Source: G963663315 sp963665165 (GTDB taxonomy: Bacteria > Pseudomonadota > Gammaproteobacteria > Arenicellales > Poriferihabitantaceae). From it: a stretch of 64,000 nucleotides of DNA. The position numbers and the translations under genes are program-made. Location: assembly GCA_963665165.1 (NCBI GenBank), contig OY761989.1, forward strand, positions 2,356,001 to 2,420,000, in the 5' to 3' direction. The notes under the pieces are model-generated. The model was not told where the DNA came from. It ran no database searches and saw nothing but the letters and a program-made list of their open reading frames with translations. Numbering within the stretch: the first letter of the stretch is position 1; each line of letters begins with the position of its first letter. Of this stretch, positions 8,289 to 16,242 are shown piece by piece.

Positions 8289-9554
8289 TTATATCCGGAA
8301 ATCTTTTTGCAGATTGGCCCAATGAGCCCTGAGTCTCATCTTGTGCCTGTCATTCATGGGCAACTCTGTTATTTTTTTGGGCCATAAACTTCGGGCATTT
8401 TCCATGGTGTCATCAAGGTGCGGTTTTATGGCGCGCCATGGCGCCCCCGCCCGTTTGGCCCAAGCCTCGAAGTTTGCAAAAGTCACCTCATACCAGTTCT
8501 TCGTTTTTCCCAGATTAAGCGCGTAGCGCTTTTCACCATCAATATAAACACTGGTAGTGACAATGTCATAAGCGGGGGAAAGTTGTGGTGTAACCTGATC
8601 TGGATAGAGCAAGCTCCAGTTCTTCAGGTGTGCATCACCATTGGCGAGTAGAATATTAACCAATAGTCGCCTGGCCAATTGTTGAGAGTCTGCCAGTCCA
8701 TCGCCGGAGAAGCTGTAAAGAATTCTTCCTATTTGTTCATAGTTGGCAGAATTATATTTTTCATGAGGGTCTTTCACTAAAACCTGAGCAAAATCTTCCG
8801 TATGAACTCGCTGACCTTCATGACGGTCGAAGCGCTTTATTGCAAATGCGAGCTTTTCATCCGGCAACCTGATTTGCGGCAGGCTACCAACTTTATCCAA
8901 TTCGACCAACCTGATTTCAGGTATATCAACGCCCGCCATGGATGCCAATGTCATCGCCGTGAATTCATTGACTGGCATATCCCGGTATTGGGTTGAAGGG
9001 GTCTTGATAATCCAGTCGCCAAGGGTGTAGCCTTTGGATAGATTATAGCGTCCCTCCTTTTCCTTCATGGAAAACTTCATCTGCACACCGGCTAAAGAGA
9101 ATTTTTTCTCATCAGTAACCTTCTCGAATTTAACGACTTTGGCTTTTCCGTGAATGGGAAGGATATTGTCTGGCACATCGTCCGGTTCCATAGGCTCGGC
9201 AACCAGGGCGCCAGGCAAATCCTGTCCCAGATACGACAGAATATGGAATTCGTTATCGACATGTACCTTGAGACCTTGCGCTATCCATTCCCTTAGCGCT
9301 CCCTCTGGCAACAAATTGGATAATGTGGGATGCAGCTTCTGGTTTCGCACCCAGGGTTTCGACATCAACTTGTCCGAGTGGGGGAATCCTGGATGGGTAA
9401 TTAAACTGAACGTCGGACGGGCCGCATCAAATCTGAATTCGTTCGCAAAGCTCAGTATATTTCGTCCGTTCTGAAAACCGGTCAAATAGCCGACCAACCT
9501 TCCGTGTATCGTCAATCTCAGCACATTGACTTCATCTGCGCCGCCGTTACTCAT
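8289..9554 (-). CDS. HipA-family kinase toxin (second, divergent copy)
   Basis: A 421-residue HipA kinase close in plan to the classical enzyme. FSLAGVQMKFSM near residue 151 is the Ser-containing loop corresponding to the autophosphorylation segment of E. coli HipA. WIIKTP follows with the ATP-binding Lys, then the catalytic loop LANGDAHLKNW near residue 305 and LSPAYDIV with the metal ligand. No key residue is missing. It overlaps the stop of its hipB by one base (TAATG). The target is unknown. It shares family but little sequence with the HipA at 4823-6049, so the two pairs were probably acquired separately and not duplicated in place. Confidence 0.88.
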   Translation of the reverse strand: MSNGGADEVNVLRLTIHGRLVGYLTGFQNGRNILSFANEFRFDAARPTFSLITHPGFPHSDKLMSKPWVRNQKLHPTLSNLLPEGALREWIAQGLKVHVDNEFHILSYLGQDLPGALVAEPMEPDDVPDNILPIHGKAKVVKFEKVTDEKKFSLAGVQMKFSMKEKEGRYNLSKGYTLGDWIIKTPSTQYRDMPVNEFTAMTLASMAGVDIPEIRLVELDKVGSLPQIRLPDEKLAFAIKRFDRHEGQRVHTEDFAQVLVKDPHEKYNSANYEQIGRILYSFSGDGLADSQQLARRLLVNILLANGDAHLKNWSLLYPDQVTPQLSPAYDIVTTSVYIDGEKRYALNLGKTKNWYEVTFANFEAWAKRAGAPWRAIKPHLDDTMENARSLWPKKITELPMNDRHKMRLRAHWANLQKDFRI

Positions 9555-9877
9555 TAATCATCCCCCAAAAGGCCTCGCCATGGATCGTCGACCAGACTTT
9601 TCTTTCCTGTTTCCATTGCTTGTTTCGACAACTTTCGTCCCGGCTCTGCATCTTCGAGCGCCGCCAGTACAGCGCTGGACTTTTCTTTTGGAACAAGCAT
9701 CAGTTCGCTGTTAAGGCCCTTGGCAATCAGGTCAAGGGTGTCCAGCCTGGGATTTCCTTTGGACTCCAAACGCTGGTATTGCTGACGGGATATACCTGCT
9801 CGCAACATCATATCGTTTTGCTTAAGCCCTAATGCCAATCGTCTTTTTTTCAGTTGCTGGAGTAAAGTGGCTGTCAT
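9554..9877 (-). CDS. HipB-like XRE-family antitoxin (second copy)
   Basis: A helix-turn-helix protein of about 107 residues: QLKKRRLALGLKQNDMMLRA, then ISRQQYQRLESKGNPRLDTL near the N-terminus, followed by a charged C-terminal tail. It lies immediately upstream of and overlapping the second hipA, so it is the likely antitoxin and repressor. The frame is open to 9946, but the first 23 codons read through A/T-rich promoter DNA and are unlikely to be translated. ATGs at 9886 and 9877 are both possible; the second (MTATLLQQL) matches where such proteins usually begin. Neither has a convincing ribosome binding site. Confidence 0.8.
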   Translation of the reverse strand: MTATLLQQLKKRRLALGLKQNDMMLRAGISRQQYQRLESKGNPRLDTLDLIAKGLNSELMLVPKEKSSAVLAALEDAEPGRKLSKQAMETGKKSLVDDPWRGLLGDD

Positions 9878-9889
9878 TGTATACATATA

Positions 9890-9956
9890 AATTGCTTTTT
9901 TGAAAAAAAGAAATATATTAGTTTCCTTTCCCCATAAAAGCAACACATTAATTGCT
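9890..9956 (-). promoter_or_regulatory. Probable promoter of the second hipBA pair
   Basis: Read on the minus strand, TTGCTT (9938-9943) is followed after 17 bases by TAATAT (9915-9920), a fair sigma-70 match. The -35 lies in an inverted repeat AGCAA-8-TTGCT at 9939-9956. The heptamer AATTGCT occurs at 9950-9956 and again at 9890-9896, on both sides of the promoter, and could be HipB binding sites. The promoter is moderately supported; the operator role is inference. Confidence 0.45.
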
Positions 9957-9991
9957 ATTCTGTGAGACTTTGCAACCAGGGCGTTTACGGA

Positions 9992-11149
9992 TCACTCCTC
10001 GTCGCCTGTCAGGATTTGCAGGTATTCCTGATAAGCATATGCGCGATTGCGCCGCCCGCCGGTAATCTCGCCCAGCACACCGATACTTTCCAGCAGTTCA
10101 ATCGCCTTGCGGGCCGGCGGCGCGGTCACGCCAAGCAGTTCCGATGCTTTGGAAACGGTAACAATCGGGTTGGAAGGCAGGTAGTCAAGCAACTGAACGG
10201 CGACAAGGGTTGACCGGTCGTGAGCGGTAATACGGCTGCGGTCGCGCGCCACAATGGCGTGGAGCGCCTGCGCCACACGGACTCCGTCGGCAGCGACCTC
10301 GCAAACGCACTCCAGGAAAAACCGGGTCCAGCCCTCCCAGTCACCGACGCTGCGCACAGCCGCCAACCGCGTGTAGTACTCCTGCTGCTCACGCCTGAAC
10401 GCCAGACTCAGGTACAGCAACGGATACTCAAGCAGTCTCCAATGCCCGGTCAGCAACGTAATCAGCAACCGGCCGATGCGGCCATTGCCATCCAGGAACG
10501 GATGGATTGTCTCGAATTGCACATGCGCCAGTCCAACCCGGACCAGCGGCGGAAGACCGTCATCCAGATGCAGCCACTGTTCCAGCGCTCCGAGAGCGTC
10601 GGCGACCTCCCCGGGAGGCGGCGGAACGAAACGGGCGTTGCCGGGCCGACTGCCGCCAATCCAGTTCTGTGACCGGCGGATTTCATCGGGCATTTTGTCC
10701 ATGCCGCGCGCGCCATTCATCAGAATCCGATGCGCGTTGCACAGCAAGCGGATGCTCAATGGCAAACCTTTCGGTTGCGCGAGTTGTTCCCGTGCGTACA
10801 TGAGAGCGGCCACATAATTGCAGACCTCCTCGACATCATCCGGGCGGTCGCTTTTATCCGTGGTCTCGAAAGTGAGAACGTCCCGCAACGTAGCCTGGGT
10901 TCCTTCGATCTGCGATGTGATCACCGCCTCCTTGCGAACGAAACCGAAGAGGAACCAATCCAGGCTCGGCACAATCGAACCCGCCACAGCAAGACGAGCC
11001 AGTTCGGTCTGTGCGCTTGCGAGCAGTTCCATGGTCGGGCCATCCAGAATCAGCGGTGGACCGGATGGAGGCAACGGATATGGAACAAAGGCGCGAACCT
11101 CCTCTCCGGAGATTCTGGTAATGCGATATTGACCGGTCTGGCGAATCAT
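9992..11149 (-). CDS. Fic-domain AMP-transferase with N-terminal inhibitory helix and C-terminal winged helix
   Basis: A 385-residue Fic protein. The catalytic motif HPFLDGNGRIGR is complete at residues 216-227. TSQIEG at 78-83 matches the inhibitory-helix motif (S/T)xxxE(G/N) of class II Fic proteins, in which the antitoxin-like helix precedes the Fic fold in the same chain. The C-terminal region from about residue 315 (VTVSKASELLGVTAPPARKA, then IELLESIGVLGEI) looks like a winged helix-turn-helix, so the protein may bind DNA. Fic enzymes usually transfer AMP to hydroxyl side chains of target proteins; this target is unknown. Its promoter contains three evenly spaced palindromes, which fits autoregulation by the winged-helix part. 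Confidence 0.88.
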   Translation of the reverse strand: MIRQTGQYRITRISGEEVRAFVPYPLPPSGPPLILDGPTMELLASAQTELARLAVAGSIVPSLDWFLFGFVRKEAVITSQIEGTQATLRDVLTFETTDKSDRPDDVEEVCNYVAALMYAREQLAQPKGLPLSIRLLCNAHRILMNGARGMDKMPDEIRRSQNWIGGSRPGNARFVPPPPGEVADALGALEQWLHLDDGLPPLVRVGLAHVQFETIHPFLDGNGRIGRLLITLLTGHWRLLEYPLLYLSLAFRREQQEYYTRLAAVRSVGDWEGWTRFFLECVCEVAADGVRVAQALHAIVARDRSRITAHDRSTLVAVQLLDYLPSNPIVTVSKASELLGVTAPPARKAIELLESIGVLGEITGGRRNRAYAYQEYLQILTGDEE

Positions 11150-11154
11150 GGCTG

Positions 11155-11230
11155 GGAAGCGTTCGTTTCCTGACCCGAAAGTTTAAGAAACGCTCGTTTC
11201 CTTGTCAATATCTTATGAAACGAATGTTTC
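11155..11230 (-). promoter_or_regulatory. fic promoter with three phased palindromic operators
   Basis: On the minus strand a perfect -35 TTGACA (11203-11208) is separated by exactly 17 bases from the -10 TAAACT (11180-11185). The spacer holds the perfect palindrome GAAACG-CT-CGTTTC (11187-11200). A second palindrome, GAAAC-GAAT-GTTTC (11217-11230), lies upstream of the -35, and a third, imperfect one, GGAAGCG-TT-CGTTTCC (11155-11170), lies downstream of the -10. Their centres are 30-31 bases apart, about three helical turns. This is a strong repressor-operator layout just ahead of the fic start at 11149. Confidence 0.78.
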
Positions 11231-11294
11231 TTTTTGTCAGGTTCGCCATTGCCCCCATCGGTTCTCCTGCGGGCTTGCGCCCTTGCATCACCGA

Positions 11295-11313
11295 TTCCCC
11301 CTCAAGGGGGGAA
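11295..11313. repeat. Short perfect hairpin between clpA and fic
   Basis: TTCCCCC (11295-11301), a five-base loop, and GGGGGAA (11307-11313) form a perfect seven-base-pair stem just after the clpA stop on the minus strand. There is no run of T after the stem in either direction, so it is not a standard intrinsic terminator. It may protect the mRNA end or be a solitary REP-like element. Confidence 0.4.
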
Positions 11314-11322
11314 TTACCCCCA

Positions 11323-13569
11323 TCAGATCCGACTGATTTCGAATTCCAGTTGGTCGTCTTTGCAGGTGACGGTTACCTGGCCGCCTTTCTTCAGTTTCCC
11401 GAACAGCAGTTCTTCGGCCAGCGGTTGCTTTATTTCCCGCTGGATGACACGGGCCATTGGCCGGGCGCCCATGGTGGCATCGTAGCCTTTGTCGGCAAGC
11501 CATTTTATGGCGGATTCACTGACTTCGAGACTGACCTGTTTTTCCGCCAGTTGCTGCTCCAGTTCCATGATGAATTTCTTCACGACATGGAGGATCGTCT
11601 TGCCGTCCAGGCCGTCGAATCGAATGATATTGTCGAGCCGGTTCCGGAACTCCGGGGTGAAGATTTTCTTGATGGCCGCCATGTCGTCCGTGCTGTTGTC
11701 CTGTTGCACGAAACCCATGGATTCGCGCAGTGATTGTTCCGACCCGGCGTTGGTGGTCATGATGATGATTACATTCCTGAAATCGGATTTGCGGCCATTG
11801 TTGTCGGTCAGGCTGCCATAGTCCATCACTTGCAGCAGAATGTTGAAGATATCCGGGTGGGCCTTTTCAATTTCATCGAGCAACAGAACCGAATGCGGGT
11901 GCTTGTTGATCGCGTCGGTCAGCAATCCGCCCTGATCGAACCCGACATAGCCCGGCGGCGCGCCGATCAGCCGCGACACGGTATGCCGCTCCATATATTC
12001 GGACATGTCGAACCGGATGAATTCGATGCCCAGTGTACTGGCAAGCTGCTTGGTGACTTCGGTCTTGCCGACGCCGGTCGGGCCGGAAAACAGGAAGGAT
12101 GCAATCGGTTTTTCGGTATTCCCCATTCCGGCCCGCGCCATCTTGACCGAGGAGGCCAGCGCGGCAATCGCGGCATCCTGCCCGAAAACCATCATTTTCA
12201 GGTCGCGCTCCAGGGTTTTCAGCGACTTCAGGTCCGAACTCGATACATGTTTCGGAGGAATTCGGGCAATGTCGGAAATCATGTTTTCAATCTCCTTGAC
12301 GCCGATGGTTCTCCTGCGGGCCTTGCCTTCAGCCAGGCGGGTTTTGGCTCCGGCTTCATCGATTACGTCAATCGCGGTATCCGGAAGTTTGCGGTCAGAC
12401 AAATAGCGGGCCGAAAGCTCGACCGCAGACCGCAACGCCGGACTCGTATACTTGACGTCGTGGTGCTTTTCAAAACGTGATTTCAATCCCTGTAATATGT
12501 CCACCGCTTCATCCACACTGGGTTCGACGATGTCGATTTTCTGGAACCGCCTGGATAATGCCCGGTCTTTTTCAAAAATGCCCCGGTACTCCTTGTAAGT
12601 CGTCGAACCAATGCATTTCAGGTCTCCGGATGCCAGCACGGGCTTGAGCAGGTTGGATGCGTCCATGACTCCGCCGGAGACCGCGCCGGCGCCGATTATG
12701 GTATGAATCTCATCGATGAACAGGATAGCCCCCGGTTCATTGTCAAGCGCTTTCAGGACCGCCTTCAATCTTTGTTCAAAGTCGCCCCGATACTTCGCGC
12801 CTGCCAGCAAGGCGCCCATGTCGAGACTGTATATCGTACTTTTGCTGAGCACCGAGGGCGCTTCATCCCGCACGATCTTCCTGGCCAGCCCTTCCGCGAT
12901 TGCGGTCTTGCCGACACCCGCTTCACCGACGAACAGGGGGTTGTTTTTCCGGCGCCTGCAAAGAATCCGGACCGTGCGCTCAAGCTCTTTTTGCCGGCCT
13001 ATCAACGGGTCGATTTTCCCGTCCGTGGCCAGTTGGTTGAAATTGATCGTATAGGCCTCCAGCGGACCTTCCGGCTCGTCTTCCGGTTCTTCAATGCGGT
13101 ACTCATCCCCTTGTTCAGGGGAAGGGAGGCGACCCGGTTCGGAAATTTTCGTGATCCCGTGGGAAATATAGTTGACTACGTCATACCGGGTTATTTCCTG
13201 CTGGCTCAGAAAGTAGACCGCGAAGGACTCTTTCTCACCGAATACGGCAACCAGGACGTTATTTCCTTTTACTTCCTTGTTTCCCGAACTCTGCACATGC
13301 ATGATGGCCCGCTGGAGCACTCTCTGGAATCCCATGCCGGGTTGAGGTTCGGAATCGTCGGAAACAACGGAAATCTCGGTTTTCAGATATTCGGACAGGG
13401 ATTTGCGGAGCTTCTCGATATTGCCTCCGCAAGCGACCAGGGTATGCCTGGTTTCGCGGTCGTCCAGCAGGGAAAGCAGGAGATGTTCGACCGTGATTAA
13501 TTCATGGCGCTCTTTCCGGGCCAGGGATACGGCATGACCTAACGCGATTTCAAGTTGTTCTGAAAGCAT
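11323..13569 (-). CDS. clpA: ATP-dependent Clp protease ATP-binding subunit ClpA
   Basis: A 748-residue Hsp100 unfoldase that feeds substrates to ClpP in the cytoplasm. The N-terminal repeat domain starts LSEQLEIALGHAVSLARK. The first AAA+ module has Walker A GEAGVGKT at residues 215-222 and FIDEIHT; the second has GPTGVGKT near 495 and LLLDEIEKAHP, and carries the long C-terminal D2 small domain. There is no ClpB-type middle coiled coil, and the length matches ClpA of E. coli (758). It lies 33 bases downstream of clpS, so adaptor and unfoldase are cotranscribed. clpP is not in the window. Confidence 0.97.
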   Translation of the reverse strand: MLSEQLEIALGHAVSLARKERHELITVEHLLLSLLDDRETRHTLVACGGNIEKLRKSLSEYLKTEISVVSDDSEPQPGMGFQRVLQRAIMHVQSSGNKEVKGNNVLVAVFGEKESFAVYFLSQQEITRYDVVNYISHGITKISEPGRLPSPEQGDEYRIEEPEDEPEGPLEAYTINFNQLATDGKIDPLIGRQKELERTVRILCRRRKNNPLFVGEAGVGKTAIAEGLARKIVRDEAPSVLSKSTIYSLDMGALLAGAKYRGDFEQRLKAVLKALDNEPGAILFIDEIHTIIGAGAVSGGVMDASNLLKPVLASGDLKCIGSTTYKEYRGIFEKDRALSRRFQKIDIVEPSVDEAVDILQGLKSRFEKHHDVKYTSPALRSAVELSARYLSDRKLPDTAIDVIDEAGAKTRLAEGKARRRTIGVKEIENMISDIARIPPKHVSSSDLKSLKTLERDLKMMVFGQDAAIAALASSVKMARAGMGNTEKPIASFLFSGPTGVGKTEVTKQLASTLGIEFIRFDMSEYMERHTVSRLIGAPPGYVGFDQGGLLTDAINKHPHSVLLLDEIEKAHPDIFNILLQVMDYGSLTDNNGRKSDFRNVIIIMTTNAGSEQSLRESMGFVQQDNSTDDMAAIKKIFTPEFRNRLDNIIRFDGLDGKTILHVVKKFIMELEQQLAEKQVSLEVSESAIKWLADKGYDATMGARPMARVIQREIKQPLAEELLFGKLKKGGQVTVTCKDDQLEFEISRI

Positions 13570-13602
13570 CGGATTTCCTCATTTCCGCCTGTTCACGTCC
13601 GC

Positions 13603-14040
13603 TCACGCCCGTTCAAGGGTACACTGCAACGGGTGCTGGTTCTCAGTGGCGAAATTCATGACCAGACGCACCTTGGTTTCGGCGATCTCCCGTGGAAAGA
13701 CCCCGCAGACTCCAATCCCTTTTGTATGTACTTGCAGCATGACCCGCTCCGCCTGCTCCTGGTTCATCGCAAAATAGCGCATCAACAAGTAGACCACGAA
13801 CTCCATCGGAGTGTAATCATCATTGAGCAGTAAAACCTTGTATAACGGGGGCTTTTTCGGCTTGACCGCGGATTTTTCTACAACCAGCCCGGTGCCGGAA
13901 GCCGGATCCTGACTCCCCGGCCGATTCGGGGATATACGGTCATCATCCCCGCCCGAATCCGCAGGCCGACGGGTCGGGCCGGATTTGATCGGGATTCTCG
14001 AAATGGTTTCAGGGATTGGCTCAAAAGGCGCCGCCACCAC
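13603..14040 (-). CDS. clpS: ClpS adaptor of the Clp protease
   Basis: The conserved core is clear: YKVLLLNDDYTPMEFV, VCGVFPREIAETKV and the C-terminal HPLQCTLERA. ClpS binds the N-domain of ClpA and delivers N-end-rule substrates, consistent with clpA immediately downstream. The core is preceded by an unusually long, Pro/Asp-rich leader with no ATG, GTG or TTG near the usual start. The best start is the GTG at 14040, or the GTG beside it at 14037, just behind a strong GGAGGA; this gives about 145 residues against 106 in E. coli and overlaps the 3' end of the Fe-S carrier gene by 20 bases. An ATG at 14082 lacks a ribosome binding site. Confidence 0.92.
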   Translation of the reverse strand: MVAAPFEPIPETISRIPIKSGPTRRPADSGGDDDRISPNRPGSQDPASGTGLVVEKSAVKPKKPPLYKVLLLNDDYTPMEFVVYLLMRYFAMNQEQAERVMLQVHTKGIGVCGVFPREIAETKVRLVMNFATENQHPLQCTLERA

Positions 14041-14392
14041 ATCCTCCGCAGGCTCCGCTACCGCCAACGGCCTGAAAGACATTGTTGAAAACAAATGTCG
14101 CATTGACCCCGTCATCCACATAATCCACTTCGGCGCCTCCCAGAAAGCTCAACGCGAAAGGATCCACCACCAGTCTGAAACCATTGTCATCGCTCATCGC
14201 GCTGTCCCTGGCTTCCGCTTTTTCCGTGAAGGTCATGCCATAGTTCATGCCGGAACAGCCGCCACCGGACACAAAAATCCTGACCGCGGACGCATCCCCG
14301 TTGGTATCGTTGATCAGTCCGGAAATCTTGTCTTTTGCCGCATCCGTAACGACCAGATCCGACTCCGTTAGAATCTGACTATATTCACTCAT
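14021..14392 (-). CDS. erpA: A-type iron-sulfur cluster carrier, ErpA-like
   Basis: A 123-residue HesB/IscA-fold protein that would pass Fe-S clusters to apoenzymes. The first cluster ligand is Cys46 in VSGGGCSGMNYG, and the fold shows VVDPFALSFLGG before the C-terminus, as in ErpA. The C-terminal pair is Cys115 and Cys118 in ACGGCGGGAF: two Gly lie between the cysteines instead of the single Gly of the canonical CGC motif, and the final SFxI-like end is altered. It overlaps clpS, an uncommon neighbour, and has its own good promoter. The family assignment is firm; ErpA rather than IscA or SufA is judged from the overall sequence and is less certain. Confidence 0.85.
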   Translation of the reverse strand: MSEYSQILTESDLVVTDAAKDKISGLINDTNGDASAVRIFVSGGGCSGMNYGMTFTEKAEARDSAMSDDNGFRLVVDPFALSFLGGAEVDYVDDGVNATFVFNNVFQAVGGSGACGGCGGGAF

Positions 14393-14426
14393 GTTGAAAT
14401 CCTCTATTGAATCAGGCGGAATTATC

Positions 14427-14454
14427 TATATAGTGTTATTGTATACAATATCAA
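14427..14454 (-). promoter_or_regulatory. Promoter of the Fe-S carrier gene with a perfect 12-base palindrome
   Basis: On the minus strand TTGATA (14449-14454) and TATATA (14427-14432) are 16 bases apart. ATTGTATACAAT at 14438-14449 is a perfect 12-base palindrome inside the spacer, touching the -35. It does not resemble the known IscR type 2 site and suggests another repressor. The gene start is 35 bases downstream of the -10. Confidence 0.6.
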
Positions 14455-14541
14455 GCAATCGACAACCCTGAAATCTGTCCGGGACCACTCTGGCACAATC
14501 TGGCGCGACATTTTGCAGACTTCATCCATACCGGGCCAACC

Positions 14542-14817
14542 ATGACTCATACTGTTCACTGCGTATTCTTCAACAAGCAGGCTGAAGGTCTCGACAAACC
14601 GCCCTATCCGGGGGAGTTGGGCCAAAAAATCTACCACAATATATCCCGCGACGCCTGGCAGCAATGGCTGGAAAGGTCGGTGATGATCATCAATGAATAT
14701 CAACTGAATTCCGCCGACCTTTCGAATCAGGACCTGATCGAAAAGCACCTGATCGGGTTTCTGTTCAATGAAGGCGAGTACGGACGGTCAGCGCCGGAAG
14801 GCTTCAACCCGGTCTGA
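14542..14817 (+). CDS. yggX: YggX family oxidative damage protection/Fe(II) trafficking protein
   Basis: A 91-residue protein with the family signature near the start: VHCVFFNKQAEGLDKPPYPG, then LGQKIYHNISRDAWQQWL and FLFNEG near the end. YggX proteins protect Fe-S enzymes from oxidation and are thought to take part in Fe(II) handling; the Cys at position 7 is the one reported to matter in the family. It is transcribed divergently from the Fe-S carrier gene, with 150 bases between them, a thematically fitting neighbour. E. coli places yggX beside mutY, which is absent here. Confidence 0.95.
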   Translation: MTHTVHCVFFNKQAEGLDKPPYPGELGQKIYHNISRDAWQQWLERSVMIINEYQLNSADLSNQDLIEKHLIGFLFNEGEYGRSAPEGFNPV

Positions 14818-14864
14818 ATCCAGGGCGGTACAAACGCACCTGAATCCGCAGCCGGACCAGCGGC

Positions 14865-15410
14865 TCAGTCGAATTCGAGCACGGTTTTCACGTCATGGCC
14901 CAACCGCCTGATGGATTCCGAGCCGCCGAGCTTCGGCAAATCGATCACGAAACAACATCCCGTGATTCTCGCTCCGGCCTCTTCCAGCAGCCGGATGGCG
15001 GCGGTCGCTGTCCCTCCCGTGGCCAGCAGGTCATCCACCAGGAGGACTCTCTCTCCTTTCTCCACGCCGTCGGTATGAATCTCCAGCCGGTCTTCCCCGT
15101 ATTCCAGTACATAGTCCTGTCCTATGGTATGCCACGGCAATTTTCCCTGTTTTCGCAGGGGGATGAATCCAGTCGACAGCCGGTGGGCGATTGCGCCGCC
15201 CAGGATAAAACCTCTGGCGTCAATTCCCGCCACCTTGTCGATTTCCTCTTTCGGATAGAAATTCACCATTTCGTCAACGGTTTTGCCGAAGCCTTCCGCA
15301 TCCTTCAGCAAGGTCGTAATATCCCGAAAGACAATACCCGGCTCAGGCACATCGGGCAGGCTCCTGACCAGGGATTTCAATTTCCGGTAATAATCGTCGC
15401 TTCGGTTCAT
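14865..15410 (-). CDS. apt: Adenine phosphoribosyltransferase
   Basis: A 181-residue purine salvage enzyme that makes AMP from adenine and PRPP. The start (LKSLVRSLPDVPEPGIVFRD) and the PRPP-binding motif VLLVDDLLATGGTATAA at about residues 122-138 are diagnostic, and the length matches E. coli Apt (183). It is convergent with yggX and lies 48 bases downstream of the tatD start region on the same strand side, so it may end the tatD-holB-tmk operon or be a separate unit. Confidence 0.96.
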   Translation of the reverse strand: MNRSDDYYRKLKSLVRSLPDVPEPGIVFRDITTLLKDAEGFGKTVDEMVNFYPKEEIDKVAGIDARGFILGGAIAHRLSTGFIPLRKQGKLPWHTIGQDYVLEYGEDRLEIHTDGVEKGERVLLVDDLLATGGTATAAIRLLEEAGARITGCCFVIDLPKLGGSESIRRLGHDVKTVLEFD

Positions 15411-15458
15411 CCGTTCCCATCCGGGCGGGCAACACGATTTATAACCATAACAAAATGA

Positions 15459-16232
15459 TCAACGACTGGCGTGAGGGAAAAGCCTGAAGAAATTGTCCGT
15501 GGTCGTCTCGGCCAGTTCCTCCAGCGGCACGGACAAAAAGCCGGACAGGAACTCTGCCGTGTGGCGAACGAAACCCGGCTCATTGACCTTTCCGCGATGG
15601 GGCACGGGCGCCAGATACGGACTGTCGGTTTCGATCAGCATTCGATCGGTCGGTGTTTTTCTGGCAACCTCCCGTAGCGATTCCGCATTCCTGAACGTCA
15701 CGATACCGGAAAATGAAATATAAAAGCCGATATCCAGCGCCCTCCTGGCCGTCGCCCAGTCTTCGGCAAAACAATGCATCACACCGCCGCAGTCCCTGGC
15801 TTCCAGGGCCTCCAGCATATCCATGGTATCGTTGGCGGCTGCACGGGTATGGATGATCAGCGGTTTTCGGGATTCCCTGCCCGCATGGATATGATTTTCA
15901 AACCGCTTTTTCTGCCAGGGCGCGTCTCCCTGGTTCCTGAAATAATCCAGGCCGGTCTCTCCGATCGCAATCACATCCGGGTTCCGGGCCAGGTCAACCA
16001 GCTCGGCGCACTCCGGTTCAAGACAATCCGTATAGTTGGGATGCACCCCCACCGATGAAAAAACATTCCCGTATTGTGCAGCCAGTTCCTCGATTTGCGG
16101 GTAATCCTCCAGGTTGACCGATACGCACAACATGTAATCGACCTGATTTTGCTTCGCCCGGGACATCAGGCCTTCGATATCCTGGCAAAGAGGATCGAAG
16201 TTGATATGGCAGTGGGAGTCTACGAGTTGCAT
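15459..16232 (-). CDS. tatD: TatD family metal-dependent DNase/hydrolase
   Basis: A 257-residue TIM-barrel metallohydrolase. The metal ligands are visible: VDSHCHI at residues 4-10, GETGLDYF near 91, PLIIHTRAA near 124, GGVMHCF near 149 and ETDSPYLAP near 202. TatD-type enzymes have 3'-5' exonuclease or other hydrolase activity; in gammaproteobacteria this copy (often called ycfH) usually follows holB, as here, separated by 10 bases. The pilZ gene often found between holB and this gene is missing. Confidence 0.92.
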   Translation of the reverse strand: MQLVDSHCHINFDPLCQDIEGLMSRAKQNQVDYMLCVSVNLEDYPQIEELAAQYGNVFSSVGVHPNYTDCLEPECAELVDLARNPDVIAIGETGLDYFRNQGDAPWQKKRFENHIHAGRESRKPLIIHTRAAANDTMDMLEALEARDCGGVMHCFAEDWATARRALDIGFYISFSGIVTFRNAESLREVARKTPTDRMLIETDSPYLAPVPHRGKVNEPGFVRHTAEFLSGFLSVPLEELAETTTDNFFRLFPHASR

Positions 16233-16242
16233 GAAAATCGAA

